Positions 25,001 to 33,445 of a stretch of 64,000 nucleotides of DNA are shown piece by piece. The notes under the pieces were generated by a model that saw only the letters and a program-made list of their open reading frames with translations, did no database searches and was not told the DNA's origin. Position 1 is the stretch's first letter, and every line of letters starts with the position of its first letter. A program made the position numbers and the translations under genes. The DNA lies in contig UZAN01039925.1 in NCBI GenBank assembly GCA_900618425.1, forward strand, positions 14,866-78,865, written 5' to 3'. Origin of the DNA: Echinostoma caproni. Lineage: Eukaryota > Platyhelminthes > Trematoda > Plagiorchiida > Echinostomatidae.

Positions 25001-28000
25001 CGGTTTCTAAGGGACTTACTCTGAAGCATTTGTATCACGGAAGCGTCTGCATGCGATTTGATCTGTAAACACTGATATACCCATCTGGAAAAAAGAGGCC
25101 GAAGTGGGATCATTAAATGTGCATTTATTTCAGAATCCCATACTATGCGCTCTTGCTGTTTACCTGTTCAAAACGAAGATACCTGCTGCAGGCTTAACCA
25201 GTAACATTGATGGAACTTAATCGATGTAAATGCTGGTAAAACGTTAGTTTAGAAAGAAATATAACAGTGCAAATTGCACAATCAATGAAACAGTTGATCA
25301 AACGCGTGCAACAGCACCTTGACTTTTATCACATTTTTCCCTCCAAACGCTCAGTGTTTTGATCCTCATTCAAGGGATTGAATATGGTATCACAGCACAT
25401 CAGACGTAACAAATGTGTATTATTGTCCAGTCAGCGTTTTTGGTTCTATTTGTTCAACTTCACTAAGATGAACGATATATCGAGCTCGACAACGGTTGCT
25501 GGTGCATCATTTCACACTGAAGCATTTGCACAAGACACGAACTAAGTCATGGGATTCATGTGCTTCAACTGTATGTCAAAAGCTGTTGAATGTTTCATCC
25601 AGTTTGAGAATGGTGACTTCACAACACTTATTCAACGAACCGCGCACCTCAAGGTTAAATTTTATGTTCCTTGGATTATATGCTTATATCTTCCAGGATT
25701 AGGGATAATGTGTAAGTGGTTTGTAGCTAAATAATTTACTTATGCATTTAAGCTGGGAAATTTCCTTTAATTAAGTTATTTACTACTTACTGAATGAAAA
25801 GAGTGCAGCAATCTGGAATAGCTGTGTTCAACTTAATAACCACTCTCGTAAAACATTTTCATCTATTATCAAGACGGAATTTAGAAACTGCTTCAAATAA
25901 AACATTTTCCAAATATTACCAATATTTTTCGAACTGCTACAAATTGCATCATGACACTCAAGGTCGCTCAAATGCAAGCAGTGATAATTAGGAACATAGA
26001 ACTGGGTCATACAGCTCGGAATAAATACGATGTATACATAGCAGTCAATATAAAGGTATGATAATGGAAACTGAGATGTTTATCAAAAACAAGAGTCATG
26101 TTGAACGAGTATGATCAGTATATATACATATATATATATCCAATGGCCACCGGGTGTTGCAAACAAGGTTATTATGACGAAACTACACTTCCTGTGGACA
26201 AGTATATGAATGAACTGAAAAAAGATTACCAGATACGCATGCCTGACGAGCGGCCATAACCGCGAAACCGGCCGGGTGCTTCCAGGGAAATTTTGCCCAG
26301 TCATTCAAATACTGCTTATTATCAAATATATATACTCTATGCAGTGCGTTTTCTAGTACCAATTAAAATGGGATTCCATAAAGTGGGAATAAAATTGAAC
26401 GTTTTCACTGATAAATGGAACCCAATTAAGTGGGTTGCCATTGCAAAAACGATGCTTTGAGTTGGCTCCGATTAGACTATTCACTTCGGATAACTAAGCG
26501 TTGTCGACACTGTCACTGGCACTCCCAACCGTGCTCTGCATGCAACATTCCACCCCAGTGTTACAGTTATTTTTTTCACACAGTCAAATTGATTAGGGCA
26601 TTGATTTTTGCTCTGAAGCGTATATATATATATATATATATATGGCTGTCACCTGAGACAGGAGAGATGCCCGGTGAGATGCAAACTGCGAACTCAGGGT
26701 GTGTTTTTGTTGCGTGATAGTCACCGGTCAAAATCGGAATCAAGATTATATTCGCTCGGTCTCGTTTTGTCAATTTCTGTCCGAGCGAGTAAAATTGCTA
26801 ATCCATCGTTGAAACGAACGAGGCGAAGCGTCATTCCAAAAGAGAACAAACGAGGACACACTTTTTTTCGAACGCGTTCCATCATGATCGCTGCATAAAC
26901 TGAAACAGTTCTAAGGGTTCATCCAAATGCACAAAACTGCATCACACGTTCACGGCCGACGCATTTAGAATTGTCCTTTTTTATTGAAGAGGTTTTACGA
27001 ATTCCTAGAGGATGTCCTTGGGTTACTCGTAACTTGTATAATGTTATATGTCGGGGTGCTGTCCTGCGTCGTATTCAATAGAGTTCTGGTATCAATTATC
27101 ACTGTTTCCTAAAAGCTTTGTTATGGTACAAAAATGTATATTTCTGAGGGACCTCTCTTGCAGAAAGTACAAACGACTGGCGAATACATACATCTGCAAA
27201 ACAATTACCGACTACTGCGAAACTACCGCACCAGGCTGGTGTGCGAAGACAAACTAAACCATCACGAATCTCTGGCACAGAGATTTGTTTCGAACCGCAA
27301 GCTTTTGCAGAAACATATTAGCTCAGCTCGTTAAGTTTAACATGAAATACCGGTGCTCAGTTGATCTAGAAGAGAAAATCGATACGATGAAAATGCAGAA
27401 AACCCAGTAATGTTGGCTGCGTCAACAAATGAAGGACTGTACCCTGCTCTCTGGATGCATCGAATTCCACATCCTTTACTCAACACCATATCATTCACCA
27501 TCGCAAAGATTACAGCATAGCTATCGGCGTTGAGAAAGAATTCATCGCTAGATGCAGACAGTATTCACACCCAAACCCTTATATGCTTGGCAAATCAAAT
27601 AACCGAGTCACTAGCCTTCCTATTCCAGAGGATGTTTGATCACACCGCAATGCTCCCGTTGTTGTTCAAGCAGGGAGTAATTTCATCCATATACAAAGGC
27701 GGCTGCCGTAGCGATCCAGCTAACTACTGGTCTGTAGCCCCATTCCAGTGTTGTCCAAAGTCACGAAATCCATAATAGCAGATTCCCTGATGGAACACCG
27801 AGAGCAGCGCAAAGTTTTTTCACCGAAGCAATATGGATTCCAACAGAAGCCGTCCTCAGCTACCAATTTAATCATCGCAAGAAAATAATGACAAAAAAAA
27901 CAGTTAATCACGGCGGTGCGGTAGACGTTATTAATCTGGAATTCTCAAAAGCGTTCCATCGTGTAAACCACAACATTCTACTGCGGAGACTCAACAATTA

Positions 28001-31000
28001 TGGTAGTTGCGGCTTTATTCTTGACTGAGTTGAAGCATTTCTCCGACAACGGACCGTACTGGTTAGTGTTTCTGATTTGCTTTGCAGTTCTACGTACGCT
28101 AACCGTGGATTTTCATAACTATCTGTGCTTGGCCCGCGAATTTTTCTAACATTCGTGAACGACCCACCGGAGACTCTGGGGCCAAAGTCATTACTGTTTG
28201 GAATGACGCCTAAATTTGGAATACACTAACGGGACCAGTGGGCTCCCTGGCACTCCAGGAAACACGGGAAGCCGCTGACCTCTGGTCTCTTCTGAACGAT
28301 ATTGAATTGAATGTAGCAAAGCGTAAGGCTCCATCTCTTCTACACCAGGGGCGATTTTCGTATTTCCTCGGAATTGAACAACTGACACATACCTCAAGTG
28401 AGAAGGACTTGAGCATCACCATTCGAGAAAAAATAGGCCACTCACTCACCTGCGCCAATATGTCAAATGCAACTGTAAAGAATGTCGGTTTGCCTCGGCG
28501 TGTCTTTGGCCATTCTGAATCAGCGCTTTTCCCTGTCTTCTATCAGCACACATTTGTCTACTCACCGAGTACATTATTTAGGCATGGAATCTATGGCTAC
28601 TTGATTGTAAAGTGCTCAAGCGTCCCCAAAGGATAGCCACCAAAATTGCTTAGGGATTCCTTCGCATTCCTTCGCAGAGAGACTGGAGTCGTTGAGGTCA
28701 TGTTCCAATCACTACCGGTGCATCAGAGTTGCCTGCTGCTCAAATTATCAACCAACGTTCATCTCAGAGCACATCCCCATTCAAACTAATGCTGATTGGA
28801 ATGCCGATATCAGTCATTCGCAGTCAGAATGTGTTTGGTTTGAAACTCTTTTTCACCATCACCTCGACTGTGCGCCGAGCGTTGTATCTTTCAAACTAGG
28901 AATTGAAGCATTAGCATTAGCAACATAAGTGAAGCTACGTGTAACGGTAGAAGTCCGTTTCTTGTGACCTTTTACACAAGGAATTGCATGTATCAGTCTT
29001 TTACCGACAACACATTCCTATGGGACAAGAAAAACATGAGCTTCTAAGTTATTCTTCAAATCTTAAAAGTATGACGTTAAAACTTGAAATTCAAAATAAA
29101 TGTTTCCCTATTTTTCCCTATATTTCTACCACTCAGCTTGCCAAATTGTTTTTTTTTTCAATGACGCCATGAATGCATTGTTGTTTATGCAACGAACGTC
29201 CAAAATGTGGTTTTTATGAAAACCTTTTCCCAGCACAAACCTTATTTGATCCAGTTTTAACCGAATCAGTAATCGCAATTTCTGTCCAAACTGTTGCTGT
29301 TTGACACATTGAACTTCGTAGTGAATCGGGTAGGCTGCCACCGAACCCATATTATGAGAATTTGTTGTATGGGACACCGTCCCACGAACAGCTTGACACC
29401 ATGAACTGGTCGATGCACGAATCCCGTAGAACAGGGGTTGAATGTGCGGCTCGATAATGTCTGCGGATGTTAATCCCGCACTTCCCAAGCGATCCATACA
29501 GAGTTGCTGCACCCAGAATGATTGACCGTCTGGTGAGACAAACATCTGATTCCAGCCCTCACCTGCCGCGGCCAGATCAAATCGTCCCTGAATTTGGGAT
29601 GATCCAAATAGGTTACGCATCTGGAAAGTGAGCGGGGGTAGCAGACGTCCATCATGCGTCCACCAGAGGCGTCTGGATTGGAATGCCGGGTAGTGAAGTA
29701 GTTGGCACTTGGAGTTCCAGACAGCTTCTGTTCCAATCATCAGATGTGTCTCTAAATCGGATTTTGAATTCAACCGGACGAGGAGGGAATGTGTACACTG
29801 ACAATTAAGACTCAGATAGAAACAGTGGAGATTTGTTCAAACTGACACAAAATTCTATTACTTTCTTATACCTAGCATAATCACAGAATACGGTAAAGTG
29901 TACTTTCCCTTGATTTGTAAAAAGAGGATGCCCTAAGAAATAGTAGGAAGACGAGCACGAAGGTGTTTTCCAAATCTTAATGAAGACCTTAAACAAATTA
30001 TTGTTTTGAGTGATCCTCAAATTACATTAACAAAAGTGTTCTCTGTGAAAAAAACGGGTATCGTGAACAACGTTTCTCGTTTGGTTTGACGCGGATCGAC
30101 CAACACAAAAGTTCTCTGTATTGTATCACATCATGGGTCTCACTCATTGGCCGAGCTCGAACGTGTTCGCCCCGTTCACAAACGATAGACGGTCGTCTGT
30201 GATGATTAGTAACGATTGGTGTTTTCTTTCTGTTAGGTCAAAGCAAAAAATAGTGCTGTTTGTGTGCACAACCCCCCCCCCCTCCTGATATCTGTAGATT
30301 CACGTATAAATTACAATCAGAAAGTCTGTTTCCCGTAGGCATGCACCGAAGATATGGATCATTGACTGTGTGAGAGTTGAGAGTCTGAGTTTGCCCAGGT
30401 GACACACAGTAGCAGACTGCCGAAGAGTCGGACCGCAGCACAAAATAACAGCTTCCCAGTGCCCCTTGTTGGCGGTTTGCTTAGAATGGAATCACAGTGA
30501 AAAAAGCTTGTTGCTTTAGAAAGGGTGAATTACATAAGTAATATGCCAAAACTAGAGCTGGGAATGAAATGGTTAACCCATAGACTGTTCAAGTGTTTGT
30601 CCGACCTTTGTCATTTCGATAGAAAGGAGCGTATGATAGTATTTTCCATGGCCACATGGATCTGTTCAACTTCCACCATTGGTGCTCAAATTTTTCGGTC
30701 CTTTAGTTTTCCTACATTGTTTTCAGATTCATCAGAACCGTGTACTTGCAAAAAGTTAACATCTCTTCAAATACAAACTGCACGGAGTTTTCCGGTACTA
30801 TACAATAAAGGATTTATATGTAACTCAGAGCCTTTTCGTTAAATTCAAATACTCACTCCACTAAATCCCATTGAACAAAATAATTTAGAAGTGGGTTCGA
30901 ATATCCTCCATTTTCACATAGAAACAAACCAACAAGGCCATCCCTCCATTGAATTGAATTTTCTCATACCATCCTAAACTGTATTGCATTGAATCCGCAT

Positions 31001-31536
31001 AACTGAAAATATCAATGAATAGAACAAGTATATTTCCGCACTGCGTTTTCCCTAACACGTCAATTTTTTCTTTGCAGATTTGAAGTTTGTATGTCGATAT
31101 TGTGGCAAGTTCACAAACCTCGGTTGGATTCGAACTCACGTATGGACGCCGACTACGCTTTTGTATAGCGCACGCTCCCCAACAGCTGAGGGCTACGAGG
31201 CCACACCAATAGCATTGACCAAGAACAAACATATCCATATATGGAGTTAAAGACAAGAGTAAACGATGCATTAGATGTTACTCAGTGTCCTACTAAATAT
31301 TCAACATAATTCAAGACCAAATATTTCCCGTGTGGTAAGGTACGTTTCCCTTTGTGACAACACTGACGCCCGGGCTGTTTAAAAATTCATGACCTCTCGG
31401 TTTGGGGTTACCTGCCACACAGGGGAATAGTTGAGGTGGTAGAAACTGCGCCCTATCAAAAATCACTATCAAATCTTACATGTACGGGCCGGAACTCACT
31501 TATCACAGCAAGGATTGTCAACGTCAGTGCTTGCAT
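17139..31536 (-). CDS. Secreted cysteine-rich protein, 13-exon gene model (591 residues)
   Basis: Exons, high to low: 31536-31500, 30416-30304, 29797-29241, 25084-25020, 24563-24489, 24229-24135, 22978-22867, 21554-21454, 20803-20772, 20627-20510, 18780-18540, 17868-17761, 17260-17139. Together they make 1776 bases with every junction in phase: 591 codons plus TGA. Seen: each exon has AG before and GT after, most with GTAAGT or GTGAGT. Residues 1-13 form a hydrophobic signal peptide; no transmembrane helix follows. Cysteine blocks include TCPFDGGFQLTA (about 296-307), CDYQTYGTLESDC (317-329) and KLSCLVSWEE (354-363). The pattern CPF.GGF / LESDC..GDG / CL.SWEE resembles, from memory, the uncharacterised DUF7042-7045 ectodomains of invertebrates. 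Function is unknown. Introns hold a CR1 fragment, SINE pieces and microsatellites. The model is inferred by eye, without transcript support. Confidence 0.6.
17761..17868 (-). CDS. Exon 12, cysteine-rich, 13-exon gene
   Basis: The acceptor has a long T tract ending TTTTTCGTCAG and the donor is TGTG followed by GTAAGT. Its 35 full codons carry six cysteines: MCDDERTTCDRGCDF, then LFCYRTCAGDEKKC. The spacing looks like a small disulphide-bonded module, but it does not match a named domain I can identify with certainty. It leaves one base over, compatible with both exon 13 and the exon at 6798-7065. Confidence 0.65.
18540..18780 (-). CDS. Exon 11, 13-exon gene
   Basis: Acceptor of CA repeats ending ACACACAG; donor GCGT followed by GTAAGT. 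Eighty codons include VYTDVPGKHGASTKSYQNP, VPIWIGLGLRL and NDETRTYELQIRRA. The CA microsatellite is the acceptor's pyrimidine-containing tract, so its length may affect splicing. Confidence 0.65.
19155..19300 (+). repeat. SINE family B-like fragment (in intron 10)
   Basis: Degenerate. It shares GAACTACTGATAAGCTCTAA with the corresponding part of the 8265-8415 copy (ACTACTGATGAGATCTA) and has a head-like segment upstream (CACAGGGCTAACC). Confidence 0.35.
19929..19941. repeat. C13 homopolymer
   Basis: Thirteen consecutive C in the intron between exons 10 and 11 of the 13-exon gene. An ambiguous base lies nearby at 19902. Confidence 0.8.
20510..20627 (-). CDS. Exon 10, 13-exon gene
   Basis: Acceptor TTCACACGCCAG and donor GTTGCA followed by GTGAGT. 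One base completes a codon, then 39 codons including CAPLTGFVCSAYVKCVPYDQ with three cysteines. It ends in phase 0, as exon 11 requires. Confidence 0.6.
20772..20803 (-). CDS. Exon 9, 32-base microexon, 13-exon gene
   Basis: Ten codons (CWIGVMPAGN) plus two bases. Acceptor ACGGGTTTGTTTAG; donor AACGT followed by GTAAAG. It was found because exon 8 ends in phase 0 while exon 10 needs two bases; this microexon fits both exactly. The acceptor is good and the donor is weaker than its neighbours. Confidence 0.45.
20950..20970. repeat. TA microsatellite
   Basis: Short imperfect TA run in intron 8 of the 13-exon gene. Confidence 0.6.
21454..21554 (-). CDS. Exon 8, 13-exon gene
   Basis: Acceptor TTTGTTCATGTTCAG; donor CCATG followed by GTGAGT. 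It encodes TKLSCLVSWEETGLTYVLL and then RLFRDDDGHTVYSM. The CLVSWEE block followed by a TYVLL strand is the most family-like part of the protein. Confidence 0.7.
22051..22079. repeat. AT microsatellite
   Basis: About 14 AT units in intron 7 of the 13-exon gene. Confidence 0.9.
22867..22978 (-). CDS. Exon 7, 13-exon gene
   Basis: The acceptor tract CAAACCCCTTTTCACAG gives phase 0; donor CAAACAAG followed by GTGAGC. It encodes SICDYQTYGTLESDC, then IAGDGTEWSFDDPKC and NLFEFKQ. A second acceptor 84 bases upstream (TTTGCTCTTTGCAG at about 23062) is strong but would break phase with exon 6 in this frame. Confidence 0.65.
23125..23230 (-). repeat. SINE family B, head fragment (in intron 6)
   Basis: The reverse strand reads GCAGCCGTGTGAGTAGTATG, then CTCGCGGTCTG and GCTCCCGGGTTAGATACTCA. 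This parallels the A-box / GCTTGCGTTCTG / GGTCCCGGGTTCAATCCTCA order of the copy at 52840. The 90-residue plus-strand frame here is an artefact of this repeat. Confidence 0.45.
24135..24229 (-). CDS. Exon 6, 13-exon gene
   Basis: The acceptor CTTGTTTTTTCAG is excellent and so is the donor GAGAAA followed by GTGAGT. It encodes KSTAQTSVTCPFDGGFQLTA and then IKVLNREK. The two other frames contain stops, so the frame is unambiguous. Confidence 0.7.
24489..24563 (-). CDS. Exon 5, 13-exon gene
   Basis: Acceptor TTCTACTCGTTCTAG; donor GGATAC followed by GTGAGT. Only one frame is open: QSYAFEPKESLCGELNTFES then VYWI. It needs one base and leaves one base, matching exons 4 and 6. Confidence 0.65.
25020..25084 (-). 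CDS. Exon 4, 13-exon gene
   Basis: Acceptor GCCTCTTTTTTCCAG and donor CTTCAGA followed by GTAAGT, both near consensus. The 21 codons read WVYQCLQIKSHADASVIQML plus Q. It takes one base after the two left by exon 3 and leaves one base for exon 5. Confidence 0.7.
26160..26320 (+). repeat. Dispersed repeat, unclassified (copy 2)
   Basis: Same repeat as at 6400-6620 (see there). A TA-rich run lies just upstream at 26121-26140. Confidence 0.5.
26621..26643. repeat. TA microsatellite
   Basis: About 11 TA units in intron 3 of the 13-exon gene. Confidence 0.9.
27130..28930 (+). mobile_element. CR1-like retrotransposon, second decayed copy (in intron 3)
   Basis: Plus-strand fragments in several frames follow the order of the 11-14 kb copy. 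They are NYRLLRNYRTRLVCED (linker), GCRSDPANYWSV (motif 0), SKAFHRVNHNILLRRL (motif A; the catalytic aspartate position reads E in LEFSKAF), then TTFISEHIPIQ-like and SFKLGIE tail segments. At DNA level CAACGTTCATCTCAGAG is identical in both copies. Many stops and frameshifts show it is long dead. It lies antisense inside the largest intron of the 13-exon gene. Confidence 0.75.
29241..29797 (-). CDS. Exon 3, largest exon, 13-exon gene
   Basis: A continuous 557-base open frame, far longer than expected by chance here. It contains KCQLLHYPAFQSRRLWWTHD, WNQMFVSPDGQSFWVQQLC and HYEVQCVKQQQFGQKL. Acceptor TCTTAATTGTCAG; donor ATAAG followed by GTTTGT. It starts in phase 0 after exon 2 and leaves two bases for exon 4. 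A very strong internal donor (CAG then GTGAGG, exon end 29563) might be used for a shorter form. A second frame is open over 29470-29736. Confidence 0.65.
30272..30282. repeat. C homopolymer
   Basis: Eleven C in intron 2, just downstream of exon 2 of the 13-exon gene. Confidence 0.7.
30304..30416 (-). CDS. Exon 2, 13-exon gene
   Basis: Acceptor GGTCCGACTCTTCGGCAG; donor TTATAC followed by GTGAAT (weaker). It encodes CYCVSPGQTQTLNSHTVNDP, then YLRCMPTGNRLSDCNLY. Needs one base from exon 1 and ends in phase 0 for exon 3. Confidence 0.5.
31079..31215 (-). repeat. SINE family A, copy 1
   Basis: The reverse strand has GGCCTCGTAGCCCTCAGCTG (degenerate A box), a box-B-like GAGTTCGAATCCAACC and the family tail CGACATACAAACTTCAAATC. 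It matches 62388-62500 in order and orientation. Confidence 0.7.
31500..31536 (-). CDS. Exon 1 with start codon and signal peptide, 13-exon gene
   Basis: ATG at 31536 begins MQALTLTILAVI and is followed by an excellent donor (GTGAGT). The hydrophobic run just after the methionine, continued by I and then CYC in exon 2, looks like a secretory signal. The promoter was not identified; the 5' UTR lies in a TG-rich stretch. Confidence 0.5.
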
Positions 31537-31572
31537 TGTCGAACAGGTGTGGTCACATTGATATTTTGCTTT

Positions 31573-31605
31573 TGTGTGTGTGAGTGTGTGTGTGTGTGTG
31601 TGTGC
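31573..31605. repeat. TG microsatellite
   Basis: TG run with one A interruption, 40-70 bases upstream of the start codon of the 13-exon gene. Confidence 0.85.
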
Positions 31606-31854
31606 ACGCCCTCTCTTATTCTGATTCCGAGTGAGAGAACAATCTTCTCCAGGCACGGATGCAAAAGTTCGTTCAATTTCTTGCCTTGCTCTGTTAAATT
31701 TGATCTGAGAGACCCAGCCGGATGGATTTATTCCACGTGGATTTGCTCATGTGGTTCGCGTCCGTACCTGTGAACCGGTGGTGATAATTACTTGGTTCAG
31801 CCATGACAAACTGCGAAAAACCAAATGAAGCTAGGCACACTGGCACCCGTGTTT

Positions 31855-31856
<2 letters not shown>

Positions 31857-31890
<34 letters not shown>

Positions 31891-31922
31891 TTGGGGGCAC
31901 GTCCGTGTGTGTGTGTGTGCGT
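31857..31922. repeat. TG microsatellite pair
   Basis: Two TG runs (about 31857-31888 and 31901-31922) separated by a short unique segment. Confidence 0.85.
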
Positions 31923-32137
31923 AAGTTTGTACCTATTTAGTATTATGAAAATGTATCAGTCCGAAGAACAATAGTCTCTTTCTTGTGTTGGCACTGCCCT
32001 GTTCAGGAAAGAACTGCATCCAGGCCAAGTTTGGCCAGGTGACAATAAATTGTGAATTCCTCAAGTGTGACTTGTATCCGCATGTTGACCCTAACTAACT
32101 TGTGCCCATCACAGCTCAGAGCAGTTCGTGGCAGGAC

Positions 32138-32220
32138 AGAACGCGTGCGCGCGCGTGCACACACACACACACGTGCGCACTCACGAGCTCGAGCGCACAT
32201 GAGCGTGCGTGCGTGCGTAC
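32138..32220. repeat. CG/CA alternating tract
   Basis: Alternating purine-pyrimidine runs (GCGTGCGCGCGCGTGCAC, ACACACACAC, then GTGCGTGCGTGCGT) cause long overlapping open frames on both strands. No gene is supported. Confidence 0.7.
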
Positions 32221-32574
32221 TGACGTGCGCGAACGTTTGCCCATCCATTCAGCGTGCGGTTCTTGCTGGGACAGACACCCTATGCTCTGTGAATGGCCAT
32301 CACTCCACACACCCACAGACCAACAAAATTTCATTCTCTTTTTCTGTCCCTCTCTCGTTCACGCACGCGGGCTTACTCACTAGTGCATGCTTTGAGTCCA
32401 CCTAGCATCAAAAGCTTGGCAGATTGGGCATCGGGCATGACCCCGGGACTAACCCGTAATGAAAGTGGAGGAGGTAAAGAAAGCGACCGGTTGTGCCAAC
32501 TTCACCACTTCAGCAATGGATTTAGTAGACGAACTACTTCAGATGTTGCTCAAATTGTTGCTTGGACGTTGCGC

Positions 32575-32755
32575 TCTTATGCTGAAATCGTGAAAAGTTC
32601 AGTGGCCTTGATGGGATTCGAACCCACGCATGGAGGCGGCCTACGCTTTTGTACAGCGCACGATCTATCACAGCTGAGCTGTGAGATTACACTGACAGAG
32701 CACCGAGCTTTTCACATATACAAGTCACCCATTCAACTGAGATATGTCATAACCT
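32575..32755 (-). repeat. SINE family A, copy 2
   Basis: The reverse strand has the tRNA-like head with box B GGGTTCGAATCCCATC. Inverted flanking segments are present: GTGAAAAGTTCAGT at left and ACCGAGCTTTTCACA at right on the plus strand, about 12 of 15 complementary. Confidence 0.7.
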
Positions 32756-32999
32756 AAGCCTACTTATTACACTTTTGTATGCAATATTATATCCCAGCTC
32801 AGGTAGTGGGAAATACGAACCAGTAAATGTAATTCTACAAAGAACGTAGTCCGAGATGAAGCTGCTGCTGTGGTCTCCAGGGGGNAGGGGGGAGGGGGGA
32901 GGAATCGCCTTCTGTTTATATTGGAACAAATGTAAACTTGTGTTCACACGAATCGGTTCATAAAACAAGTAAAGACCAGTGCGCAGATCCCGTATTATT

Positions 33000-33145
33000 A
33001 CATCACCACGCGGTAGATTAGACAATAACAAACCAGGCTGGACATGTTTATGATGACCGATAACCGGCACTGGAAAGAGCGGTTTTGTCCTGTTTGGGAC
33101 TCGTCAGCCGTGCGCATTTTTTGTTCCGGTCAGGACAATCAAGAG
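33000..33145 (-). repeat. SINE family C, copy with body
   Basis: The reverse strand reads CCTGACCGGAACAAAAAATG, then GCACGGCTGACGAGTCCCAA, ACAGGACAAAACCGCT and ATCATAAACATG, parallel to 60735-60830. The 107-residue minus-strand frame over 32747-33070 overlaps it and is not called as a gene. Confidence 0.6.
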
Positions 33146-33229
33146 CGCTTGGTGTCTCAAAACAATAGAAAGGGTTAATCTAAATATGATACTCTAAATT
33201 GATTGAGCCATTCACACAAGGCGATGATC

Positions 33230-33445
33230 GTTGACCGTGTAGCTCAGGGGTAAGATTTTGAATTCCTAACCCAAATGTTGGTGGCTTAAGTCCTGACAGG
33301 AACACAAACAAATTTTGCGCACTGCTGGCTAGTCCCAGACAGGAGGAAACAGCTGTCCAGTACTTTTTATCCTTCATCACAAACAATTCCAACGCATGTG
33401 AATGCCTCTACCTCGTGGGGAATCAACGATCTCCGAAGGAGTTTA
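33230..33445 (+). repeat. SINE family C, near full copy
   Basis: Head GACCGTGTAGCTCAGGGGTA (A-box-like), a degenerate box B, CCTGACAGGAACACAAACAA, the body CTAGTCCCAGACAGGAGGAA, then GAAACAGCTGTCCAGTACTT and a tail with TCACAAACAATTCC and GGGGAATCAACGATCTCCGA. It defines the family layout. Confidence 0.7.

Noticed and set aside
30525..30842. Plus-strand 105-residue frame
   Set aside because: No motif; it is antisense to the intron between exons 1 and 2 of the 13-exon gene and has no splice support.
32052..32405. Overlapping frames of 80-117 residues on both strands
   Set aside because: They come from alternating CA/TG/CG repeats, which have few stops.
32747..33070. A 107-residue minus-strand frame that looks protein-like
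   Set aside because: Its upstream part is SINE family C body, its acceptor lies within the repeat, and no donor is present.
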